64,000 nucleotides of DNA from Mesotaenium endlicherianum (GCA_009602735.1 WELA01007912.1:1-64000); one strand, 5' to 3'; counted from the stretch's first letter, positions 19,348-29,687 are shown. Notes: a model not told the origin generated them from the letters alone. Translations and numbers: made by a program.

Positions 19348-22300
19348 ATGGCTTTAAAGAAGATGGGTATGATAATGGCGATGATGTTGTGCATAGGCTT
19401 TGTTCATGCACAGCAAAAAGACACCGCTTATCAGAAAGAATGGAAAGAGATCGATTCACTAATAGTGATCAAAAGCCTTCCCAAATCAGCACTTGTTAAA
19501 CTGGATGCGTTGCAGAAGAAAGTGAGCCAGCAACAGGCACAGGTTATCAAATGCCTCATTTATCGATATTCGCTGCAAGACCAGGTGTTGGAGAATGACC
19601 CCAACCGGGCGGTGCAAACATTATTGGCTTCCATCGGCAATACCAGCGATGCTGTTCAAAAAAGCATCCTGAAAGCGTTGGTGGCGAAAAAGCTGTATGA
19701 ATACTTCAATATGCACCGTTGGCGCTTTTACAACCGGAAAGCGACTGTTAATTATGCCAAAGCTGATATAAGCACCTGGGGCATTGCTGATTTTCACAAA
19801 GCCATCACGCAATATTTCCTGGAAGCTTTAGCCGATAAAGAAATATTGCTTCATACCAGTCTCAAAGATTTTGAAGCCATATTGATCAAAGGCGATAAGC
19901 ACCGTTCTTCCTTATATCATTTGCTGGCCAATGAAGCATTGGTGTACTTCAAATCAGGCGACCCTTATTCAACTGATCCGCTTTATGTTTCCAGGATCAG
20001 CGATCCCGTTGCTTTATCAGGAAGAGAGGTATTTATCAAGCATCCATTTCTTGCAAAGGATAACAGCATGCTTGAACTGATTGCCCTTCAATTATACCAG
20101 CACCTCTTAACTGTTACCACGAATGCCGATGAGTTGGTGGGAACTGATATCGGGCGGATCGAATGGGTCTATGGTCATGCGCAGTTCAACAATAAGGAAT
20201 CGGTTTACAGGTCAGCACTGGAAACGATCATATCAAACAACAAACAGGTATCGTCCACTGCAGAAGCATGGGTAGACCTGGCGCAACTGGAGCTGCAAAA
20301 GGCCGACAGTTACCAGGTGTCAGTAGATACCAGCAATCGTTATGCTTATGTAAAGGCAAAGAAAATCATTGACAACGCAGTTTCCAGTATTGACAAAAAC
20401 AATCCCTTGCGTAATAATTTCCAGCCATTGCTATCACAGATCACAGAAAAAGAATTAAGCTCTCAAACCGAACAGGTAAATATTCCCGGTAAACCTTTCC
20501 GGGCATTGGTAAGCTTCCGAAACATCGATACTGTTTATGCAAGGATCATACGCATTGATACAAAAGAACTGCCAAACCAATATTGGGAAGCCGGCTATTG
20601 GAAGAAGATCACTTCATTGGAAACATACAGGGCCTTCTCCCAGGCGCTGCCAGTTACCAATGATTACCGGCAGCACACTGTTGAGATCAAGATAGACGGG
20701 CTTGCCGTTGGCCGCTATGCTTTGTTGTGTTCAAACAGTCCGCTATTCAATGACAGCCTCAACAAACTGAGTGTTCAGTTCTTTTCTGTTTCCAATATCA
20801 GTTATGTCCGTAATGATCATGATTTCTTTGTGCTGAACCGTGAGAACGGCCAGCCGTTGGCCAATGTAAATGTGGCCATCTTTAGCGAGCAACGCCTTAT
20901 TGCCAATAAGCAAACAGACCGGAATGGTTATTTCACGTACCGTGAAACGAACAATCGAAGCCGCAATACCAGGTATGTTTTCAGCAAAGGAAAAGATGAA
21001 CTCCGGCCGGATGCAACTGAATTCATTCCTTACCAAAACGATCAATCCATCGATGATGTACAGGATACCGAATCGGATGATTTCGAAAACGGCAACAGCA
21101 GGATATTCTTTTTTACCGACCGCTCTATTTACAGGCCGGGGCAATACGTTTATTTCAAAGGCATTGCTGTTAAGAAAAATCGCCAGACCAGGATGAGCAG
21201 GTTGATTACCCGTAAAGATTCCGGCTGGGTGTACCTTTCCAACGTTAACGGCAAAAGGGTAGATTCTGTCCGCTTCTCACTGAACGACTATGGCTCATTC
21301 AGCGGCCGGTTCCAGGTTCCACAAAATACACTGACCGGTATTTTTTCCATTCAAACAAACTGGAAGATCTATTCAAGCGCTGCTGTTTCTGTTGAAGCTT
21401 ACAAAAGGCCCGGGTTCTTTGCCGGTTTTGAAAAGGTAAAAGGCAGTTATCGCCTGAATGATTCGGTAACTGTGCATGGCAATGCCACTGCCTATGCCGG
21501 TAATAGCATCAACGGCGCTAAAGTTACCTATACTATTAAAAGAAATACCCGTTACCTGAACCCCTGGCTACGCAGCAATTACATACCGATGCCATCACCT
21601 TCGACAGAAATCGCGCATGGTGAATTAATCACCGATGACAATGGCAAATTCAGTATTCCTTTCAAAGCACTGGCAGATGATCATGCGGACAGGGAAGCCA
21701 ATCCTGTATTCAATTTCGAAGTATCGGTCAGCATAACGGATATCAACGGCGAAACGCGTACGGCCAGCACCTCCGTAAGAGCTGGTTATGCGTCTATCAT
21801 ACTACAGGCCAATATACCGGATGTATTACCTACTGATAGTTTTGCCCAACTTAAGTTGAGTGTAACCAATCTCGACGGGCAGCCGGAACAGGTTAAAGTG
21901 CATGTCAGCATCTATCCGCTGGAAGCGCCGCAACAACCTGTGAGAAAACGTTACTGGCAGAATCCTGATCTGTTCGTGATGAGTCGCGATGAGTTTACCC
22001 GGTATTTTCCGAATGATGAATATGAGAATGAATCGAATTACCGGACATGGAAAGCAGGAGCCGTCATAACATCTTCTACTATCGATACCAAAGAAAGCGG
22101 AACCTGGCAATTGACTCCGGGGGTGTTACACAATGGCTATTACAAGATCGAATCTGTTGCTACCGATGCATACGGACAGGAAGTGAAAGACATTAAATAC
22201 ATACAGCTGTTTAGCAGCACCAAAGGAGCATACCCTACTTCGTCGTATCAATTCAGTTATACACTAAAGGGAATGGCTCTGCCGGGTGATACAGCCAGGT

Positions 22301-25300
22301 TCTATGCCGCTTCGATGGCCGACCAGGTTTATGTAATTCGCAGAACCGACCGCCCGGGGAAAGCTGGAGGAGTCTATACTTTTAATACCCGCAATAAAGG
22401 ATTTGAAACCATTGAGTTTGCAGCAACTGAAGCGGACCGTGGGGGTGTTGGGATTGCTGAAGTCTTTGTTTACAATAACAGGGTTTATAACAGCCAGTAT
22501 AATGTGCTTGTTCCCTGGTCGAACAAACAGTTGTCTGTAAGCTATGCCAGTTTCCGTAACCACACCGAGCCCGGAAGCAAAGAACAATGGACCGTACAGG
22601 TCAAGGGAGAGAAAGGCCAGCAGCAGGCAGCAGAACTGCTTACCGGCATGTATGATGCTTCTTTAGACCAGTTCAAACCGCATAACTGGAGTACACCTGT
22701 TATTTGGGAAACCAATTATTGGCGGAACGGTTTTATTGCATCTACTAATTTCGGCGCAGCAACTGCCAACCAGAATTATATCACAGAACCTACTGTTGAA
22801 TTTATTGAACATGCTTATGATCGTTTGTCTGTTAATGCCAATGAATTTTGGAGCATCTATAGCATAAAATGGGAAGATCGTTCTACTGCATCGGCAAATG
22901 TGCATTTGATGCCCGATAAAAAAATGCTGAATGAGGTTGTAATAACAGGTGCAGGAGACATGAATAGGATCCGCTATGCCAAGCCTGTGGCAGAACCCAT
23001 TGGAGAAGCCGAAAACATGCAGAACGAACCGCAGAAAATAAGAACTGATTTCAAGGAAACCGCTTTCTTCTTCCCGCAGCTTTATGCCGACTCACTGGGT
23101 AATTATACTTTCAGCTTTACCATGCCGGAGGCGCTTACTACCTGGAAATGGATGACTCTGGCACATACAAAAGATCTTGCTTTTGGTACTGCTACCCAGT
23201 CCATCGTTACCCAAAAAACGCTCATGGTGCAACCCAATCTGCCACGTTTCCTTCGCGAAGGAGATCAGATTGAATTGAGCAGTAAGATTGCCAACCTGGG
23301 GGCACAGGAATTAACAGGTCAGGTAACGCTTGAGTTGATTGATGCTACTGCCGGAACACCGGTGGATGGCTGGTTTCAGAATGTTTTTCCTATTCAATAT
23401 TTTACCGCGGAACCCGGAAAAAGCACTGTTGTTAAATTCCCGGTACAAGTGCCATTCAGTTTCAATAAGCCGCTCACCTGGCGAATCGTAGCAAAAGCGG
23501 GTAATTACAGTGATGGTGAAGAGAATACCCTGCCTGTTGTAACCAACCGCATATTGGTTACCGAAAGCCTGCCATTGTTCCTTCAGAAAGATACTACGCA
23601 ATCGTTCCGTTTTGAGAAACTGCTGCACACATCCAGCGAAACACTTACGCATGAAGGGTTAACGGTTGAATACACTACCAATCCCACCTGGTATGCGGTA
23701 AAAGCATTGCCTTATCTTATCGAATATCCTTACGAATGTGCAGAGCAAACATTCAACCGTGTGTATGCCAATGCGCTTGCTGCTTATATCCTGCAAAAGA
23801 ACCCAAAAATTAAGCAGGTGCTGGATCAATGGATAATAGATACCAGCGCTGCACAAAGCAACCTCCAAAAGAACCAGGCGCTGAAACAACTATTGATAGA
23901 AGAAACGCCCTGGGTTTTTGACGCGGAGAATGAAGCAAGCCAGTCAAAGAACCTGGCTTTGCTGCTGGACCTTGCAAAGCTTAATCAACAAACCGACCAG
24001 TTTATTGAAAAATTACAGCAGTTACAATTGCCCAGTGGCGGCTTTGCATGGTTCAAAGGAGGGTATGAAGACCGGTATATGACCAATTATATTCTTACCG
24101 GCATTGGCAAGCTGAAACGACTGGGTGCATTCAACGCTGATATGGCCTCACACCTCAATCCTATTGTTGGCAATGCTATTAAATGGCTTGATAATAAAAT
24201 GCAGGAAGACTATCAAAGCATCCATCAAAATAAAACTACCGGTCAGAAGCAATGGCAATTGTCTTCCGCACAAATTCAATACCTGTATATGCGCAGTTTT
24301 TTCAAGGATATTGCACAAACTGCTCCCGAAGCCTACCGGTATTTTTATAACGCTGGCAAACAACATTGGAATGATCAGAATCAATATAACCAGGCCATGT
24401 TGGGGTTGGTCTTTTACCGGAATAATGACGCACAGTTTGTGAATACTACCCTCCTTCCTTCCATACTTGAAAATACGGTTGAAAATACTGCACAAGGCAG
24501 TCTTCATTGGAAATCGCAGCAAACCTGTTTCTGGTATACTTCTCCTATTGAACACCAAAGTATGATGATCTCATTCCTGCAGGAATTACAACAGGATAAC
24601 AAAAGCAAGTCTTTATTATCTGCCATCAACAAAGCGAGAACCTGGTTGTTATTGAACAAACAAACCAATAACTGGAAAACGACTGTAGCTACCGCTGATG
24701 CCTGTTATGCCTTATTGCAAAGTGGCAGCGGGTGGCTTAACACCGAAAGCAAATTGTCCATCCGCCTGGGCAACTATACCACCAACAATAATACTGGAAA
24801 GCAGCAGGCTGGTACTGGTTATTTTAGTACACATATCGATGGCAAATCTGTAAAACCGGAAATGGGCGCTATTACTGTGCAGATCGCTTCAACACGCAGT
24901 TACAACGAGCAACCTCCCAGTTGGGGTAGCGTGTACTGGCAATATTTTGAAAACCCTGACAAGATCACACCCGCAGCTACTCCTTTGTCGTTATCCAGAA
25001 AATTATTTGTGGAAAGAAACACGGAACATGGCAAAGCGCTCGATCCGGTTAAAGAAGGAGAAGAATTAAAAGTGGGTGACAAAGTGGTGGTGCGAATAGA
25101 ATTGAAAAGCGACCGCGACATGGAATACCTGCATCTCAAAGACATGCGGGCAGCCGCCATGGAACCGGTGAATGTATTGAGTGGTTACAAATGGCAGGAT
25201 GAACTGGGCTATTACGAGAGTACAAGAGATGCCAGCACGAATTTTTTCATCAGTTACCTGCGGAAAGGCACTTATGTTTTCGAATACCCGACCTTTGTAA

Positions 25301-25407
25301 CCCAGACAGGCGTTTTCTCTGCGGGCATAGCTACTATCCAGTGTATGTATGCACCTGAGTTCAACAGCCATTCTGAAGGATTCAACATTAGGGTAAACAA
25401 ATTATGA
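19348..25407 (+). CDS. Giant alpha-2-macroglobulin family protein with thioester
   Basis: With the start at ATG 19348 (an upstream in-frame ATG at 19282 precedes the signal peptide) the protein has 2019 residues and a signal peptide ending near residue 22. It shows MG2-type beta domains (RSIYRPGQYVYFKG), a bait-like middle, and the thioester motif CAEQ at C1464-Q1467 followed by the helical thioester domain. Bacterial relatives trap proteases in the periplasm or at the surface. Residues 1194-1201 read LNEVVITG, a word usually seen at the plug start of SusC-type receptors. It stands alone; TonB-linked partners are not adjacent. Confidence 0.92.
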   Translation: MALKKMGMIMAMMLCIGFVHAQQKDTAYQKEWKEIDSLIVIKSLPKSALVKLDALQKKVSQQQAQVIKCLIYRYSLQDQVLENDPNRAVQTLLASIGNTSDAVQKSILKALVAKKLYEYFNMHRWRFYNRKATVNYAKADISTWGIADFHKAITQYFLEALADKEILLHTSLKDFEAILIKGDKHRSSLYHLLANEALVYFKSGDPYSTDPLYVSRISDPVALSGREVFIKHPFLAKDNSMLELIALQLYQHLLTVTTNADELVGTDIGRIEWVYGHAQFNNKESVYRSALETIISNNKQVSSTAEAWVDLAQLELQKADSYQVSVDTSNRYAYVKAKKIIDNAVSSIDKNNPLRNNFQPLLSQITEKELSSQTEQVNIPGKPFRALVSFRNIDTVYARIIRIDTKELPNQYWEAGYWKKITSLETYRAFSQALPVTNDYRQHTVEIKIDGLAVGRYALLCSNSPLFNDSLNKLSVQFFSVSNISYVRNDHDFFVLNRENGQPLANVNVAIFSEQRLIANKQTDRNGYFTYRETNNRSRNTRYVFSKGKDELRPDATEFIPYQNDQSIDDVQDTESDDFENGNSRIFFFTDRSIYRPGQYVYFKGIAVKKNRQTRMSRLITRKDSGWVYLSNVNGKRVDSVRFSLNDYGSFSGRFQVPQNTLTGIFSIQTNWKIYSSAAVSVEAYKRPGFFAGFEKVKGSYRLNDSVTVHGNATAYAGNSINGAKVTYTIKRNTRYLNPWLRSNYIPMPSPSTEIAHGELITDDNGKFSIPFKALADDHADREANPVFNFEVSVSITDINGETRTASTSVRAGYASIILQANIPDVLPTDSFAQLKLSVTNLDGQPEQVKVHVSIYPLEAPQQPVRKRYWQNPDLFVMSRDEFTRYFPNDEYENESNYRTWKAGAVITSSTIDTKESGTWQLTPGVLHNGYYKIESVATDAYGQEVKDIKYIQLFSSTKGAYPTSSYQFSYTLKGMALPGDTARFYAASMADQVYVIRRTDRPGKAGGVYTFNTRNKGFETIEFAATEADRGGVGIAEVFVYNNRVYNSQYNVLVPWSNKQLSVSYASFRNHTEPGSKEQWTVQVKGEKGQQQAAELLTGMYDASLDQFKPHNWSTPVIWETNYWRNGFIASTNFGAATANQNYITEPTVEFIEHAYDRLSVNANEFWSIYSIKWEDRSTASANVHLMPDKKMLNEVVITGAGDMNRIRYAKPVAEPIGEAENMQNEPQKIRTDFKETAFFFPQLYADSLGNYTFSFTMPEALTTWKWMTLAHTKDLAFGTATQSIVTQKTLMVQPNLPRFLREGDQIELSSKIANLGAQELTGQVTLELIDATAGTPVDGWFQNVFPIQYFTAEPGKSTVVKFPVQVPFSFNKPLTWRIVAKAGNYSDGEENTLPVVTNRILVTESLPLFLQKDTTQSFRFEKLLHTSSETLTHEGLTVEYTTNPTWYAVKALPYLIEYPYECAEQTFNRVYANALAAYILQKNPKIKQVLDQWIIDTSAAQSNLQKNQALKQLLIEETPWVFDAENEASQSKNLALLLDLAKLNQQTDQFIEKLQQLQLPSGGFAWFKGGYEDRYMTNYILTGIGKLKRLGAFNADMASHLNPIVGNAIKWLDNKMQEDYQSIHQNKTTGQKQWQLSSAQIQYLYMRSFFKDIAQTAPEAYRYFYNAGKQHWNDQNQYNQAMLGLVFYRNNDAQFVNTTLLPSILENTVENTAQGSLHWKSQQTCFWYTSPIEHQSMMISFLQELQQDNKSKSLLSAINKARTWLLLNKQTNNWKTTVATADACYALLQSGSGWLNTESKLSIRLGNYTTNNNTGKQQAGTGYFSTHIDGKSVKPEMGAITVQIASTRSYNEQPPSWGSVYWQYFENPDKITPAATPLSLSRKLFVERNTEHGKALDPVKEGEELKVGDKVVVRIELKSDRDMEYLHLKDMRAAAMEPVNVLSGYKWQDELGYYESTRDASTNFFISYLRKGTYVFEYPTFVTQTGVFSAGIATIQCMYAPEFNSHSEGFNIRVNKL

Positions 25408-25449
25408 TGTATGAAGAGCATTACTTAGTTTTACATACAACGAGCAGCT

Positions 25450-25761
25450 ATGGCAGTTACAGCCGAAAAAAAAATACCACATTTCAATAAACGCATATTC
25501 TGGGATGTGCGCTTTGCGTCTTTGGATTTTGAAAGCCGGGCCAGTTTTGTAATTGAAAGGGTTTTTGAGCGGGGTGATGTCAATGATATACGCGAATGCA
25601 GGAAGTTTTACAGTCATGAAAAGATTGAAGCGGCCTTGCTGAATGCCAAGTTTCTTCCAACCCGTACCATGTACCTTGCCGCTGCGGTTATTCAGCGACA
25701 TATTGAAGAATTCAGATGTTACAAACTCAGACAGTCGAACCCCGCACTTTTTCCTTACTAA
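25450..25761 (+). CDS. DUF6922-like small protein, probable partner of the AbiEii-type gene
   Basis: The 103-residue protein resembles the DUF6922 family: HFNKRIFWDVRFASLDFE near the start and RECRKFYSHEKIEAALLNAK in the middle. Proteins of this kind are often encoded just before nucleotidyltransferase AbiEii/AbiGii genes, and here the next gene starts inside it (46-base overlap), strong evidence for translational coupling. Its role is probably antitoxin-like, inferred from position only. No signal peptide or membrane segment. Confidence 0.75.
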   Translation: MAVTAEKKIPHFNKRIFWDVRFASLDFESRASFVIERVFERGDVNDIRECRKFYSHEKIEAALLNAKFLPTRTMYLAAAVIQRHIEEFRCYKLRQSNPALFPY

Positions 25762-26348
25762 CGCAACTGATGAAGTTGCCGGCATTAGCTGATTTCTACC
25801 TCGTTGGCGGTACCGCACTTTCATTACAGTTCGGCCATCGCATTTCTGTTGATCTTGATTTATTTGGGCACACCCATTTTGACAGAGAGGTCATCATCAA
25901 GGTGCTAGAAGAGGAATACAGGAACGATTTCAGCTATGATGGTAAAATAAATTCGTGGGGAATCTTTGGGTTTATACGTGACGTAAAAGTAGATATTATC
26001 AATTATAAACATCCCGTAATCCAGCAGCCAGTCACGATTGATGGCATCAGGATGTATAGTACTGAAGATATTATCGCTATGAAGATTAACGCCATTTTGG
26101 GCCGTAGTATGAAGAAGGATTTCTGGGACGTTTATGAACTGCTTAAGCATTATACTATTGATCAGTTCATATCATTCCATTCGAAAAAATTTCCCTCACA
26201 ACAATTAATGATTACGATCCCCCAGGCATTGGTCTATTTTGAGGACGCCGAAGAAAGTGAAGAGCCCATCAGCCTCAAAGGACAGACCTGGGAGGGCGTG
26301 AAGAAATTCATTCAACAGAAAGTAAATGATTTTCTTAGCCCTGTGTGA
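25716..26348 (+). CDS. AbiEii/AbiGii-family nucleotidyltransferase
   Basis: The 210-residue protein has the AbiEii-type nucleotidyltransferase core: FYLVGGTALSLQFGHR (GG at residues 31-32) followed by SVDLDLF with the metal-binding aspartates D46 and D48, and a later AMKINAILGRSMKKDFWDVYEL helix pair. Family members are toxins of bicistronic abortive-infection/toxin-antitoxin systems that modify tRNA or block growth by nucleotide transfer. It overlaps the DUF6922-like gene and ends before an unrelated oxidoreductase gene. The ORF looks whole. Confidence 0.85.
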   Translation: MLQTQTVEPRTFSLLTQLMKLPALADFYLVGGTALSLQFGHRISVDLDLFGHTHFDREVIIKVLEEEYRNDFSYDGKINSWGIFGFIRDVKVDIINYKHPVIQQPVTIDGIRMYSTEDIIAMKINAILGRSMKKDFWDVYELLKHYTIDQFISFHSKKFPSQQLMITIPQALVYFEDAEESEEPISLKGQTWEGVKKFIQQKVNDFLSPV

Positions 26349-26365
26349 CCTCTTGACTCCTCCTT

Positions 26366-27436
26366 ATGACCACAGATTATCTCATCATCGGGCAAGGCAT
26401 TTGCGGAAGTTTTTTGAGCTGGAATTTATTGAAGGCCGGTCAACGTGTCGTAGTCATTGATGAAAATCGCCCGCATACCGCTTCCAAAGTTGCCAGCGGT
26501 GTGATCAATCCGGTTACCGGTCGCCGCATTGTACGTACCTGGGAAATAGAAAAACTCATGCCTTTTGCGGTTGATGCGTACACAGAATGGGGAAAAGCAT
26601 TCGATGTTGAACTGATCCGGCAATGCAATATCCTGGATTTTCATCCTACTCCTCAAATGATGCTGGCTTTTGCGGAACGCCTGCCTGTGGAAACGGATTA
26701 TTTACGCAAGCCCGACGATGCAGATCACTGGAAAAATTATTTCAACTATCCTTTCGGTGTAGGAGAGATCAATCCTTGCTGGCTCATCGACCTGCATGTC
26801 TTACTCGATCGCTGGCGTTCACAATTGAAGCAGCAGGAAATATTGCTGGAATCAAGATTCAACTGGCAGGATTGCGAAGTTTTTCCTGACCATGTCTGTT
26901 ATCAAAACATCACGGCATCGAAGATCATCTGTTGTGAGGGTGCCGCAGGATTCAACAACCCTTATTTCCGCTCGCTCCCCTATGCTCCCAATAAAGGCCA
27001 GGTGATCATTGCCCGCATTCCCGGGTTACCCCGTACCCATATTTTCAAACAGGGTATCAACCTGGTGCCCTGGGGTAATGAAGACTTGTTCTGGATCGGC
27101 TCTACCTATGAATGGGATTTTACCGACCTGTCGCCTTCTCCCGATTTTCTGGAAAAAGTAAAAGCCCAACTGGGGTATTGGCTCAAATTGCCTTTTACCA
27201 TTGAAGGCCATATTGCTTCAGAACGGCCTGCCAACCTGGAAAGAAGGCCTTTTGTGGGACTGCATCCTGTTGCTCCTTCCGTAGGGGTATTCAATGGGAT
27301 GGGTACCAAGGGTTGCTCACTGGCGCCATACTTTGCGCACGAATTCACCGGTTACCTGGTCAATGGCAACCCCATCATGCCGCAGGCAGACATCAGCCGT
27401 TTTACAAAAATCCTCAGTGCAGGAAAAGCACAATAA
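26366..27436 (+). CDS. FAD-dependent oxidoreductase, DAO family
   Basis: The 356-residue protein begins with the FAD-binding Rossmann motif LIIGQGICGSFLSW (residues 6-19) and VVVIDENRP, then ASGVINPVTGRR, a pattern of D-amino-acid-oxidase/glycine-oxidase-like enzymes. The C-terminal GTKGCSLAPYFAHEF segment completes the FAD site. It probably oxidises an amine or amino acid; the substrate is unknown. No signal peptide, so cytoplasmic. It follows the AbiEii-type gene by 17 bases, likely by chance of arrangement. Confidence 0.85.
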   Translation: MTTDYLIIGQGICGSFLSWNLLKAGQRVVVIDENRPHTASKVASGVINPVTGRRIVRTWEIEKLMPFAVDAYTEWGKAFDVELIRQCNILDFHPTPQMMLAFAERLPVETDYLRKPDDADHWKNYFNYPFGVGEINPCWLIDLHVLLDRWRSQLKQQEILLESRFNWQDCEVFPDHVCYQNITASKIICCEGAAGFNNPYFRSLPYAPNKGQVIIARIPGLPRTHIFKQGINLVPWGNEDLFWIGSTYEWDFTDLSPSPDFLEKVKAQLGYWLKLPFTIEGHIASERPANLERRPFVGLHPVAPSVGVFNGMGTKGCSLAPYFAHEFTGYLVNGNPIMPQADISRFTKILSAGKAQ

Positions 27437-27471
27437 ATTAACTTGCTGCTCAATACCTAACTCAACCGCAG

Positions 27472-27885
27472 ATGAGCAATAAAAACCATGCAACCGCAGC
27501 TACTTACAGCATTCCCGTTGCTTATAGAAAAATGGAGAACCTGCACATTGTATTCTGGTTATTCAAAGACATTGCCTGGTGCATGATCTGGAAACCATTG
27601 GGTATTGCAATGATCTTTCCTACCCTCATCATTTCCATCATCATCGCATGGAGAACCCGGCATTTGGTATCGGAACTGTGCCACAATCTTGCCATCACCG
27701 TCTGGATCACTGCCAACTCTTATTGGATGATCAGTGAGTTCCTCCACTTCGATGAACACATCATCGCCGGACATATCACGTACAAACACCTGGCGCTGAT
27801 TCCGTTTCTTTCAGGCATCGGCATGCTGGCCTATTATTATTGCTGGTACAAACCCAGGCATAAAGGTGAAATGGAGACCCTTTAA
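27472..27885 (+). CDS. Small integral membrane protein, unknown function
   Basis: The 137-residue protein has hydrophobic segments at about residues 44-60, 76-92 and 105-125, so three membrane helices are likely, with a Lys/Arg-rich C-terminus. I do not recognise a family. It follows the oxidoreductase gene by 35 bases on the same strand and may be cotranscribed. Its stop is only 5 bases from the stop of the convergent lipoprotein gene, leaving no room for a separate terminator. Confidence 0.65.
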   Translation: MSNKNHATAATYSIPVAYRKMENLHIVFWLFKDIAWCMIWKPLGIAMIFPTLIISIIIAWRTRHLVSELCHNLAITVWITANSYWMISEFLHFDEHIIAGHITYKHLALIPFLSGIGMLAYYYCWYKPRHKGEMETL

Positions 27886-27890
27886 CAAAA

Positions 27891-28349
27891 TCAATACCTG
27901 TTGAACACATAACGCGACACATAGTTACCATTATAGTAAGTAGCGATCAATGTATTGCCGGAAACAATCGCTTCATCGAAAAACAAGTCTACCGAGCCAG
28001 CGCTGTACCTGTCGCGCAGATGTATTTCAAATGCATAGTGTGATCCGGAATAATAATCGCCATAACGGTCGTAGTAGCCGCCGCTGGTGTATCGCATGGC
28101 CCAGCTTCCCTGCATATTGGTAGTTGCGTCGCTGTACGTAGCGCCACCATCGTTGTAAAAATCAAACACGCCGTTTTCCAGTCCCGTGTGCACCAATTGC
28201 CAGCCATAGCTGGTATGTTGTGAAGCTTCTGCCAATACCCAGGAGCCTGCAACCGGCATACCGCCATCTGCTACTACCACCGTCTTGGTACAGGAGCTGA
28301 ACGAAAATAACAGGAGTATTGTCGTTGAAATAAGTAGTAGTCTTTTCAT
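27891..28349 (-). CDS. Predicted lipoprotein, unknown function
   Basis: The 152-residue product starts with MKRLLLISTTILLLFSFSSC, a type II signal peptide with the lipobox cysteine at residue 20, so it should be lipid-anchored. The mature part is Gly/Tyr-rich with beta-strand patterning (SYGWQLVHTGLENGVFDFYNDGG) and resembles lipocalin-like small secreted domains of Bacteroidota only in general style. No partner gene. Function unknown. Confidence 0.75.
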   Translation of the reverse strand: MKRLLLISTTILLLFSFSSCTKTVVVADGGMPVAGSWVLAEASQHTSYGWQLVHTGLENGVFDFYNDGGATYSDATTNMQGSWAMRYTSGGYYDRYGDYYSGSHYAFEIHLRDRYSAGSVDLFFDEAIVSGNTLIATYYNGNYVSRYVFNRY

Positions 28350-28474
28350 GTCGAATCATTGAAAGGTGAATGAATGTTGTTCACTCATACCTATTCAATT
28401 CTTTTACCAGAAACAGGTTTAGCAAAGGAACCCGCTGCATTTAGTTTTTTTTTAACGATTGCGTACAGACGCGC

Positions 28475-29617
28475 TCAATTCCATCGCATAAACGACGCCA
28501 ATAAAGCGGTACACAATCCGAAGCAGGCAATAACGCTGAACGATACGCGCAGGCTGGCTGCCTGTGCGATGAAGCCGATCAGGGGCGGACCGAATAAAAA
28601 GCCGAAGAAACCAATAGTAGACACTGCTGCGAGTGCAACACCCGGTAACATGGTTTTGGATTTACCGGCAGAACTGTACACCAGCGGCACTACAGATGAT
28701 ACGCCGATACCCACTAATAAAAAGCCTGCAGTTGCAGGTATTACTGTAGGAAACAAAACCGCAGTAAACAATCCAACAGCAATGACCAATCCACTGCATT
28801 GCAGCATGCGCTTTGCGCCCAGCCGTGCAGTGAGCCGGTCGCCGATAAAACGCCCGCCCGCCATCGTACTCATAAAAGCTACATAACCCAGGGTGATCTG
28901 TTGCTCCGGCACCATGACCACTTTTTGAAAATATACGCCGCTCCAGTCGAACATGGTTCCTTCACAAACCATGCTGCCGAAAGCGATGAGTCCGAGTTTG
29001 AGAATGGCCGCATCCGGTTTGGCAAAAATGGGTTGGCTACTTTTACCCACATCGGTGGGCAGCAGGTAAGTACGGGTAACCAGTAAGGCCAGGATCACCA
29101 CACTACAGATCAGTGCAAAATGATACAGCGGAGCCAGGCTGCCCGATACAGCCAGGGTGCCGATGGCGGCCCCGGAAAATCCTGCCAGGCTCCAGGTGCC
29201 GTGGAAAGAGGCCATGATGGGACGCTTATACAAAGCCTCTACACCTACCGCTTGTGTATTTACAGAAATATTGAAAAGATTTCCGAACAAGCCGAATACA
29301 AATAATACGGCCGCCAGTTGCCAGGAATGTTGTACCGCGCCCAGGAATACCAGGGTGAGCGGGTAACCGGTTGCAGCCAGGATCACTACTTTTTTACTGC
29401 CCCAGCGCGATACCAGCCAGCCTGCAATGGGTAAGCTGGTCATAAGTCCTACCGGCAACGCTACCAGTACGGCTCCCAACCCGGCATCGTTGAGTTCTAA
29501 TTTTTGTTTGATATCGGGTATCCTGCTGGCCCAGCTGGCGAAGCAGAGGCCGGCCAGGAAGAAAAAAACGGCTACAGCCCATCTGTGGCTTCGCCTGGAA
29601 GAAGTTGCTGTTATCAT
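28475..29617 (-). CDS. MFS transporter
   Basis: The start at ATG 29617 (MITATSSRRSHRW) gives 380 residues; a farther ATG at 29665 would read through the promoter-like CATCTTTG at 29623-29630. About 12 hydrophobic segments and the loop 2-3 motif (GWLVSRWGSKKVV) identify a major facilitator family permease of the inner membrane; a second-half GGRFIGDRLTARLGAKRM motif mirrors it. Some relatives are annotated as sugar or fucose permeases, but the substrate cannot be set. Divergent from aspS. Confidence 0.87.
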   Translation of the reverse strand: MITATSSRRSHRWAVAVFFFLAGLCFASWASRIPDIKQKLELNDAGLGAVLVALPVGLMTSLPIAGWLVSRWGSKKVVILAATGYPLTLVFLGAVQHSWQLAAVLFVFGLFGNLFNISVNTQAVGVEALYKRPIMASFHGTWSLAGFSGAAIGTLAVSGSLAPLYHFALICSVVILALLVTRTYLLPTDVGKSSQPIFAKPDAAILKLGLIAFGSMVCEGTMFDWSGVYFQKVVMVPEQQITLGYVAFMSTMAGGRFIGDRLTARLGAKRMLQCSGLVIAVGLFTAVLFPTVIPATAGFLLVGIGVSSVVPLVYSSAGKSKTMLPGVALAAVSTIGFFGFLFGPPLIGFIAQAASLRVSFSVIACFGLCTALLASFMRWN

Positions 29618-29655
29618 TCCCGCAAAGATGCAACCAAATTCATGGAATACCATCA

Positions 29656-29687
29656 TTTCATGCAAACGGCCATTTCGGCTATATTTG
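29656..29687 (+). promoter_or_regulatory. Promoter for aspS
   Basis: TTTC (29656-29659), 20 bases, then TATATTTG (29680-29687), an exact TAnnTTTG box, 24 bases before the aspS ATG. Confidence 0.6.
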
